Positions 56,690 to 64,000 of a DNA stretch of 64,000 nt are shown one piece after another (position 1 is the first letter of the stretch; every line of letters begins with the position of its first letter). Origin of the DNA: Sepiola atlantica. Its lineage: Eukaryota; Mollusca; Cephalopoda; Sepiida; Sepiolidae. Below the pieces are notes generated by a model. The model saw only the letters and a program-made list of their open reading frames with translations. It searched no databases and was not told the origin of the DNA. A program made the position numbers and the translations under genes. The stretch lies in contig OY744532.1 of NCBI GenBank assembly GCA_963556195.1, positions 79,041,234 through 79,105,233 on the forward strand, given 5' to 3'.

Positions 56690-57530
56690 TTAAAGGTGTT
56701 CAAGTAACAACCCACTTTTTACCCATTACATCACATATTCCTGATCGGAAGATAAGGATTTATCAAAATCTTGGTCACTAATGCTCTTCAAAATGCTGCC
56801 ATAGACACTTATATCGTCTAGAAGGATATCCACAAATACTCATTAATGAATATCAGGAAGAGGGCAGAGCCTATAATATATCCTTGGGCACGCCAATGTT
56901 GATACTATATGCTCTAGACTTATATCCATCAACAACTATTTTTATGCACATCAGAGAGAAATAACTTGAGGGTTAACAAGACATTGCCAGCTATTCCATA
57001 GAGAGCATGTTTGTGACGTAACCGTTTATGCTAAGCCCTGTCTAATATGCCGATAGCTATTGCCATAGGAACCGAGTTTCCGTTAAGAGATTCACTGACT
57101 CTATGCCATATTACAGTCAGTACGTCAGCATTGATTTTGCAGGACAAAGTCCATATTGCTTGGAACGAAGTAGATTGGTTTTGCTGAGGTAAATGACGAC
57201 TTCTGATCGTTTTGTACTGAGATATAGAAGACTGATTTCCAATAGGTTTAAATACTGGATAAACAAACGATGTTTTCTAAAGAGATGGACATTATTTCTC
57301 CTTTAAGAAACGGTTGATGAGATTTGTAGGGATAGGAGCAAGTTCCATCAGCACATTATTAAGCACAAGATTAGAATGTTGTCAGGATAAGTTGCCTTTC
57401 TTGCATCAAGGTTCTTGTTAATCTTGAAAACATGACATTGTTGTTCGAAGACGGGTCAGTAAGATTGAAAGAAGCTTGTAGATTTTCTGAACCCAGATCT
57501 TAAAAGGGAAATTTTCGAAGAAAATAATCT
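56690..57530 (-). pseudogene. CR1/L2-like LINE reverse transcriptase, degenerate
   Basis: Minus-strand blocks in RT order: AIAIGILDRA-HKRLRHKHALYG (the D-SKAFDRVWH region), GIAGNVLLTLKLFLSD, VVDGYKSRAYSINIGVP, QGYIIGSALFLIFINEYL (GVPQGS--GP--FLI-IND box with substitutions), then DDISVYGSILKSISDQDFDK, corresponding to the A-DDT--Y box. The first catalytic Asp lies in GILDRA and the second pair in the DDIS segment. Stops and frameshifts are scattered throughout. This copy covers the RT palm that is missing from the C-terminal fragments elsewhere in the window. Confidence 0.78.
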
Positions 57531-57614
57531 TGAAGAATTTGTTTTAAATAAGTGACTAACCGACTCTTACAGACGACTATTCCAGAGCTAATGTAATAAT
57601 AATTACGGTATTAG

Positions 57615-57830
57615 TTTCTATCTACTTGTCCCCTCCCCCACGAGAGCAAAGTTAGACACAAAGTCAGGTTTTAAGGGGAAGATCCTACTCATCTAAATGG
57701 GCAGTCTGGATTGGGACAAAAATTTAAAAATTGCATTCGTCTACCAATATTTTTCATTCACTAACCGAGGAAAAAAAATGCAATGTTGTATCAGAATAGT
57801 TACTACACTTTGCATTTAACTAAAACGCCA
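57615..57830. repeat. Dispersed repeat R, copy 3
   Basis: CCCTCCCCCACGAG, AAAGTTAGACACAAAGTCAG and TACTACACTTTGCATT parallel the copies at 17555 and 45530. Confidence 0.5.
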
Positions 57831-57839
57831 AAGAAGCAT

Positions 57840-58315
57840 TCAACTGATACTACAATTTCATATAAACTCATGTTCTTATGAACCTTTCAATAAACACTTT
57901 TATGTGTGTTAGAAGATTATTCTTTTAATAAACATCATAGGTCAAACATTTCAAACATTCTTGTATTGTTTTTTTAATTCCGTTAGTCCTTAATATTTTT
58001 TGTCTTTTATCAATCCTAGAATTCTCTTTCTGTCATGAGCGCCTGACGTGATATCCGCCTTAATATCATTGACTTCCTTTACTCACGAATTCTCGTGTAG
58101 CATACTCCTATTTATCCGTTCGTGATTACTGTCTTAAATGCTACATATTTTCTTGCATAACTTCCATATATATAAACTAATATGTATTAGCTAATATCTA
58201 CTGGCAAACCTGCCCACATGAATATTAAACAATGCTGTCAAAAGCGAAATAAAAAATTCAAATAAACCAGAAGCTCACTTAATATTTCAGTCCTAGAGGC
58301 AAACACCCTAAATGA
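57840..58315. other. No gene seen
   Basis: Unassigned AT-rich sequence. Confidence 0.5.
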
Positions 58316-58319
58316 TCTT

Positions 58320-59400
58320 CTGTTCTTTCTTTCATCAGCCTTTTATTTATTTTCCTTCAATCAATACTTTATTATTTTCTTTCTTTCTTTACTTGTTATC
58401 AGTCTTTTGCTTCTTGTTCTTTCATTGATAATTTATACTTCATGTATTTTTTCTTTCATGTATTTTCTCTTGATGAAGAATCGATACTTTCTTTATTCCT
58501 TTGATTCATCTTTTCTTCATTTTACTTTTATTTTTCTTTCATTAGGCATTAATTGATTTACTTTCATCACCCATTCGTTTTTGTTTTCTTTCTTTCTTTA
58601 ATCATTCATTCTTCCTTTTATTTATTTTCATCATTACTTTTCTCCCTTCATCGATTCTATATTCTTACTTTAATTATGTCTTTCATTTTCTTAAGTTTCA
58701 TCGGTCATTCTTTTTTTTTCTTTTTTCTTTTTTCTTTTTCGTCAGTCCTTTACTTCTTTTCTGTGAATCAACGCTTTATTGTTTCTTTCTGTCTGTCTTT
58801 TTTGCTTTCATCAATCTTTTATTCTTTCTTTCTTATTTCTTTCTTCCAAGCTTTCATTCTCTTCCCTTACATTCTTCCTTCCTTCCTTCCTTCCTTCTAT
58901 TTTTCCTCAGTCCTTCACTTCCTTTCCGTTAATAAACATGTTATTCTTTCTTTCTTTTGTAATAACACCTTTATTCTTCCTTAATTATTTCTTTCCTCCA
59001 TCTTTCATCCCTTTTCGTTTAATCGAGCATTCATCATTCATTCTTCCTTCCTTCCTTCCTTTTTCTTCAGTCCTTTACTGCTTTTCCGTTAATCAACGCC
59101 TTATTTATTATGTCGTTCTTTAATCAACCCTTAATTTTTATTTTATTATTTTTTTCTTCCGTCTTTCATTTCCTTTCCTTTCATCAATCATTCATTCTTC
59201 CTTAATGTCATTCTTTTATCAGCTATTTCTCTCCTTTTATAACTCATCGATTCTTTCTCTTTTCTACTTATCCTCAATTCTTCTTCCTTTCTTTGCTATT
59301 TCTCTATTCGTTCTTAACAGTTTTCTATATGCTTTCTTCCGTTCAATCACAGGCTTAATCATTCTCCCTGTCCTTCTCGCTATTATTCTTACTCTCCCAT
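58320..59400 (+). repeat. Degenerate TTTC/TTCC pyrimidine-rich tract
   Basis: T/C-rich sequence with CTTTC, CTTCC and TTCATT words and loosely repeated TCCTTTACTTC..TTTCCGTTAATCAAC blocks (58745, 58915, 59070). The open frames here are compositional. Confidence 0.8.
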
Positions 59401-59404
59401 TACC

Positions 59405-60065
59405 TTCCCATGAATGAACTTTCCTCTCACAGTCAGAAATTGCGTGCAACATCCTTTCATGACCGACGGAAAATGATCTCCTTTCCCTGTACTACCCATG
59501 AGTTAAAATACAAGAATAAAAACACGAACGCTAAATTGCCGAAAGCTGAAACTTCCAACGGGAAAATTTGCAAATCAAATGGACTGCAAAACAACCTGGA
59601 AACATAACAAGACACACAACAATGGCCAAGTGCAAGTTGGAAAGAAAGGCAAGTTAAATTAGCAAAAGAGAAAAAAGACTCGTGTGAAGATAAAACGCAT
59701 TAGAAACTCTTTTTAGAAGCATTGATTTAGTAGATGAACTTCAGATTTGAGACACCAAACATTTGGCTAGCTTCTATAGACAGTGGGAGACAAAGACAGA
59801 GAGGGGACAAAGAGAGACACAGAGGGCGAGAGTAAGAAAGAATGGCAGACAGATAAGAAAAAGGGAGCGTGAAAGGGGAGGTATTGTTGTTTTTTTCGTT
59901 ATGGAGGCAAGTAATTACGTTCTATGAACTCAGAAAGTTATTCTTTGGCAGAGGATGTCGTGATCAGACATGGTTCTTCACATGTTCGCAATACTACCTT
60001 TGCAATGTGGAAATAATGCATCTGTCGATACAGACACGCACAAAATAAGAACGCACACACTATCG
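59405..60065. other. No gene seen; purine-rich stretch
   Basis: 59780-59885 is GA-rich on the plus strand. Nothing coding was recognised. Confidence 0.5.

Positions 60066-60069
<4 letters not shown>

Positions 60070-60126
<57 letters not shown>
60070..60126. repeat. (TA)n microsatellite
   Basis: Pure TA. Confidence 0.95.
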
Positions 60127-60128
<2 letters not shown>

Positions 60129-60566
60129 TGAAAATGTGTTTGTATATTATAGATATGGATATGTTAACAGTTAGAAAATGAGAATTAGTTTTGAAAAAAA
60201 ATACATCTGTTAAAGAATTTAATAACACTATTCAAATCTTATCCCGAATCATTTTAGGGATAGCTAGTGCTCATTTATCGATTCCTGCTGTCGCGTCCTG
60301 GGGATGTAAATGGAAATAAAGATTTATATTAAGTTTCAATACAACTTTTTCCGAGTCAAATTTAACGAAATAGTTGTAATAGTTTTAATTATGGGTTTTT
60401 AGAATATTGTGGGGTCAAAATTCACACCGGATATTAATAAACAGTAAATATAATGTCTTATTTTATTTTAGAAACAAAAATCAAATCAAATCATGATATG
60501 AAATTCAGCATTGAGAGCAAAAGCACACGGGCTACTAATTTCTTTATGCGGAACGACGGGGTGTAA

Positions 60567-60567
<1 letters not shown>

Positions 60568-60623
<56 letters not shown>
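60568..60623. repeat. (TA)n microsatellite upstream of family C element
   Basis: Lies about 90 bases before the tRNA-like head, on the 5' side, unlike the 3' tails of other families. Confidence 0.95.
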
Positions 60624-60624
<1 letters not shown>

Positions 60625-60714
60625 TATCGTTAAGTTCTATAATAGTATCTTGATGTTTAAGCTCGCCGCTTTCAGCGTAAATACAATTTAATGTCTCCGT
60701 ATCACGTGACAACT

Positions 60715-60790
60715 TCTCATGCCCAAGGGGACGAGGCGAACGCTTACAGATTGAAGGTATTTCTGTGAACCGGGTTCGCGCCCCGTGACT
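60715..60790 (+). repeat. tRNA-like head of family C element
   Basis: CATGCCCAAGGGGACGAGGC (A box) and GGGTTCGCGCCCC (60772-60784, B box) have normal tRNA spacing. The hammerhead begins about 25 bases after the head. Confidence 0.72.
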
Positions 60791-60807
60791 GTCTGAGATT
60801 GTCATTC

Positions 60808-60853
60808 CTTGCACTGATGAGAGCCGAAAGCTCGAAACGACGTCGTATGTAGG
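60808..60853 (+). ncRNA. Hammerhead ribozyme, family C (canonical core)
   Basis: Core CTGATGA (60814-60820), perfect stem II GAGC-CGAAA-GCTC (60821-60833), GAA (60834-60836), stem III ACG-ACGT-CGT (60837-60846), cleavage base A60847 (GUA), stem I CTTGCA/TGTAGG with two G-U pairs. This is the best-preserved core in the window. The cut is expected between 60847 and 60848. A duplicate of the 3' half is 182 bases downstream. Confidence 0.87.
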
Positions 60854-61017
60854 TAAAATATTAAAATATAGTTCATTATTTTTAATAAGCCCCTTTAATT
60901 AAATTAAAGTCTAGCACTGTTGGAGAGATTAAATAAAAAATATATTCCTCTAAGCTTTAGTGCGATACTCCGACTCTGTCGGTGAGTTCTATCAGAGTGT
61001 CTTTATGTTCACGTCTA

Positions 61018-61049
61018 AACGACGTCGTATGTAGGTAAAATATTAAAAT
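61018..61049 (+). repeat. Second 3' half of family C hammerhead
   Basis: AACGACGTCGTATGTAGGTA and the following AAATATTAAAAT repeat 60836-60868 exactly, at 182-bp spacing. The CUGANGA box is missing here. The arrangement resembles a decayed tandem dimer. Confidence 0.85.
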
Positions 61050-61428
61050 CAGTTATATACATATATATAAACAATTAAAGGATGAGAATATAAATTGTAT
61101 AAAATACAATATCTATGAAGTCACGAGTTGTTCAATATATAAATATACACACAAAAATTGAGTTATCTCTTGCACTGACATTGATATTAAACGTGCACAT
61201 TTCTATTAAAGAATTAACAATCTCTTCTTAATATACTCGCTCGTGGATATGCGAGCGACTTCAAAAAGGGTAACTAACTTATATATTTATTTAAAAAACA
61301 AAGTTTAATTTATTCGCTATTAGTTTTTTCTTCTCTTTTCTTATTAGATGATTAGTTACATGTTGCTATTACGCACGGTTCTATTAATTCATACTTATTA
61401 CAGTGGAGTATTTGGGGTGAAAATCTTC

Positions 61429-61430
<2 letters not shown>

Positions 61431-61466
<36 letters not shown>
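61431..61466. repeat. (CA)n microsatellite
   Basis: Pure CA next to the left end of the Tc1-like element. Confidence 0.95.
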
Positions 61467-61468
<2 letters not shown>

Positions 61469-61473
61469 ATATA

Positions 61474-62432
61474 CAGGGTTACCCAAAAGTTTTGTTTCCC
61501 CAAATTTGAACCTATAAGATGTTTCCATTTCACACAGCATTATAGAAATCTCTTTATACATCCTTTTCTAACACATTGTCTGTACTATTAATAGGTCTCA
61601 ATTCACCCAGAAGAACACATGTAAGCACTACAATTATACATTTATTTAAAGAAAAACAGGAAAAAATTGAACTGAAAATTATTTTCTCGTTTATAAATAA
61701 AGTTCAAACATCAAAGCAATACTTTGTCTTCAACCCTTTTAATTCAAGACATTCCACAATCTTATTTCAAAATGATTCTACGAGATTATTGAGATACTGC
61801 TCGTCGTCATGACTTTTTTCCATTCTGATTGAACCCTGTCAATTAACTCTTTTCGATTTCTAGGTCTGGGTTCCTCAAACACAAATGCTTGCAGCTTTCT
61901 CCATAGATGCGCGATCACGTTTAGGTAAGGACTGTTACCAGGCCACATTACCAGCAATCTACCACTAAATAAACCATTAATAGCTGCGATAGAACGCTTT
62001 AGTGTGTGTGTGTCGAAGCACCATCTTGTTGGAGTGCCAATTTGTTAATATCTGGTAAAATGTGCCTGCTTTCTGCACGTTTGTAACAAAATGGTAGCAT
62101 TTTCTTTTAATATAACGTCAGAATTGATATTTTCCTTATCATCACAAATTAATAATTCCGTTGTACCAAATCTGGTCATTTCTCTAGCTACAATAATCAT
62201 TGGTGATAATTATGGCACTGGAACTTTTGGAACATCACTTCTCGAAGAACATAGCTTTTATTCATTATAATAATAAAGGCGTGCTTAAAATTTAAAAAGA
62301 ATAGAAATATTAAATATCTTAGCCATCAGATAGGAGATTTATTGTCAAATTAAAACGACCTTGTACAGAAATATTGAATACATAAATATTATATTAAATA
62401 TTGAATTGGGGACACAACACTTTTGGGTCACC

Positions 62433-62435
<3 letters not shown>
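61474..62435 (-). mobile_element. Tc1-like transposon remnant with both ends
   Basis: CAGGGTTACCCAAAAGTTTT at the left and the inverted right end CAGGGTGACCCAAAAGTGTT match over about 30 bases. TA flanks both ends (61472-61473, 62436-62437). The 962-bp length indicates internal deletion. It inserted at the edge of a (TA)n array. Confidence 0.9.
61778..62240 (-). pseudogene. Tc1-like transposase remnant (DD34E type)
   Basis: Minus-strand blocks: MIIVAREMTRFGTTELLI, NINSDVILKENATILL, LALQQDGASTHTH (second catalytic Asp), then, after a frameshift, GRLLVMWPGNSPYLNVIAHL, where the family has NSPDLNPIEHLW, so the catalytic Glu is replaced by Ala. The end reads PRPRNRKELIDRVQSEWKKV. The first catalytic region and the DNA-binding domain are missing. 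Confidence 0.82.
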
Positions 62436-62497
<62 letters not shown>

Positions 62498-62528
62498 AAA
62501 AATATTTATAGAAAAATATTTATAGAAA

Positions 62529-62579
<51 letters not shown>

Positions 62580-62597
62580 GAAAAATATTTATAGAAA

Positions 62598-62664
<67 letters not shown>
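62436..62664. repeat. Three (TA)n arrays with a repeated spacer
   Basis: TA at 62436-62492, 62533-62574 and 62604-62664. The spacers are copies of AAAAATATTTATAGAAAACA. Confidence 0.95.
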
Positions 62665-62669
<5 letters not shown>

Positions 62670-63135
62670 TTTGCATTGTACACAAGGCTCGTTCCAAACA
62701 CGATCTCAAGGTGTTGGAGGCAGTGAGTGTTACAATGCGAAAGCTATCTATAGGCAAAAAATGTTGTCTCACCAATTGGACTTATTTAGAGACTTCTAAA
62801 AAGGACAAAAAGATACTTTGCCTATTATGTTCATATGTTCCTTTTCGGTTTACAATGGCGATATTCAATCTCTCTGTTTTTTTTTTTTACTTCACGTTAC
62901 ACTTTTCACCGTTTTTAAGCGATATTCGCCGATGTTTCCCTTGAAAATGTGTCGGCTGAAAAGTACCTTGGGATTTTGTCTGTTAATTTTAGTCGATCTT
63001 TTTTATTCTTTTTAAAAGTTTTTAATCGAATGTCTTCCGTCGATTAAATGTATTACTATAAATTTCCTCTTTTTTTTCTTGTGATATTGTCCTCGACTCG
63101 CTATGACTTTGTCTATCCTATTTAAAAAAAAAAAA
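62670..63135. other. No gene seen
   Basis: Unassigned sequence. Short open frames at 62711-63015 show no motif. Confidence 0.45.
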
Positions 63136-63149
63136 AATATATATTTCTA

Positions 63150-63270
63150 TGTACAGAATAATTTATTACGCTAATAAACGGATGATTATGAATTTTTGAA
63201 TATATATTCTAGGAAAGAGGCTTAGTAACATATGCACATTATTGTTTTGTAAACTTTAACGTTTAGGGGA

Positions 63271-63350
<80 letters not shown>

Positions 63351-63425
63351 ATAGGTAATATATTTCGTTGTACAGGATAAACCCATAAACTAATAAACCG
63401 ACCATTACAACATTTAAAATATATA
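63150..63425. repeat. (TA)n flanked by two dispersed-repeat heads
   Basis: TA at 63273-63348. GCTAATAAACGGATGATTAT (63170) and ACTAATAAACCGACCATTAC (63388) are versions of the head word of the 31480 and 35800 repeats. Confidence 0.75.
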
Positions 63426-63429
63426 TTAT

Positions 63430-64000
63430 TGGCAACCCGGTGAGTAACATGGGCATATCATACCTTTTTAAACAGCAGCCGTCCTTAAAAGACTTTTAAA
63501 AATAAATTAGATAAAAAAAATAATAGAGAAAAGAATTGCTCTACATCAAACTTCGAGTTATTATTAAACAATACATTTTTAGAAAGATCAGCGGGCACGC
63601 GTGAGCGTCAATAATATACACGTGTTGGTAACATTAGTCAAGGCAAAAGGTAATGTTTTACGAAGGCATTCAAATTATTTTTGTACTTTTTCATTTATTT
63701 TGTTTACCTCGCTACGCGTACGGCTTAAAAATAAATTTACTCTCAGTAGACGTACTATTTCTTATTGAAATCCCTCCAGACAAGGCATAAAGCCACTTGA
63801 TGTATGTAGCTGACAAGAACAAAAGATGATTATCGCAAAGACAGGAGATGCCTATTGACTTTTAGTCTTGAGAAGACCAAGGCTATAGGTAAGAGGAAAT
63901 CAGTCAGCAGGAGGAGAGTTCCACAAGCCTGGAATTCATGGAAAAAAGCTACTGGAATAGGAAGCTGTATTACAATGAGGTATCAAAACAGCGAATTGAT
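63430..64000. other. No gene seen
   Basis: Unassigned sequence to the window end. Confidence 0.5.

Overview
The window looks like an intergenic or intronic stretch of a large, AT-rich, repeat-dense animal genome, most likely a mollusc and plausibly a cephalopod. The reasons are more than 30 long (TA)n arrays, CR1/L2-like LINE ends, Penelope-like (GIY-YIG) fragments, Tc1/mariner elements, tRNA-derived SINEs and interstitial telomere-type repeats. The taxonomic call is inference. There are no operons, and most long ORFs are translations of microsatellites.

The only host protein-coding segment I can support is a candidate terminal exon at 52486-52675 (+). It has a strong 3' splice site, 62 complete codons, a stop, and an AATAAA 117 bases later. 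It lies directly behind about 2 kb of pyrimidine-rich minisatellite, which would be the end of its last intron. I do not recognise the protein.

Layout: 0-3.6 kb, a MITE, a LINE end and a diverged duplication; 4.1-4.8 kb, a 175-bp satellite; 5-10.6 kb, two nearly full-length Tc1/mariner elements among (TA)n arrays and ribozyme repeats; 11-20 kb, sparse sequence with a mariner remnant, LINE pieces, a second copy of the first MITE and a SINE array; 20-25 kb, a 3-unit repeat and a hammerhead cluster; 25-33 kb, LINE, transposase and Penelope-like remnants plus minisatellites; 33-38.6 kb, microsatellites, an LTR-like block and more hammerheads; 38.6-50 kb, mostly unassigned sequence with MITEs, palindromes and minisatellites; 50-52.8 kb, the pyrimidine minisatellite and terminal exon; 53-64 kb, MITEs, a LINE RT, a clean hammerhead and a Tc1-like remnant.

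The main discovery is a dense population of hammerhead-ribozyme (HHR) motifs. I found at least seven sequence families, called A-G here, plus one doubtful case, H. Several fold completely on paper: core CUGANGA, stem II, GAA, short stem III, an NUH cleavage site, and a complementary stem I. In families A, B, C and D a tRNA-like pol III head (A box, B box) lies just upstream on the same strand, which makes them SINE-like retroposons carrying ribozymes. In most families the 3' tail runs into a (TA)n array. Three inverted HHR pairs form large palindromes. Penelope-like fragments, a class known to carry hammerheads, are in the same window.
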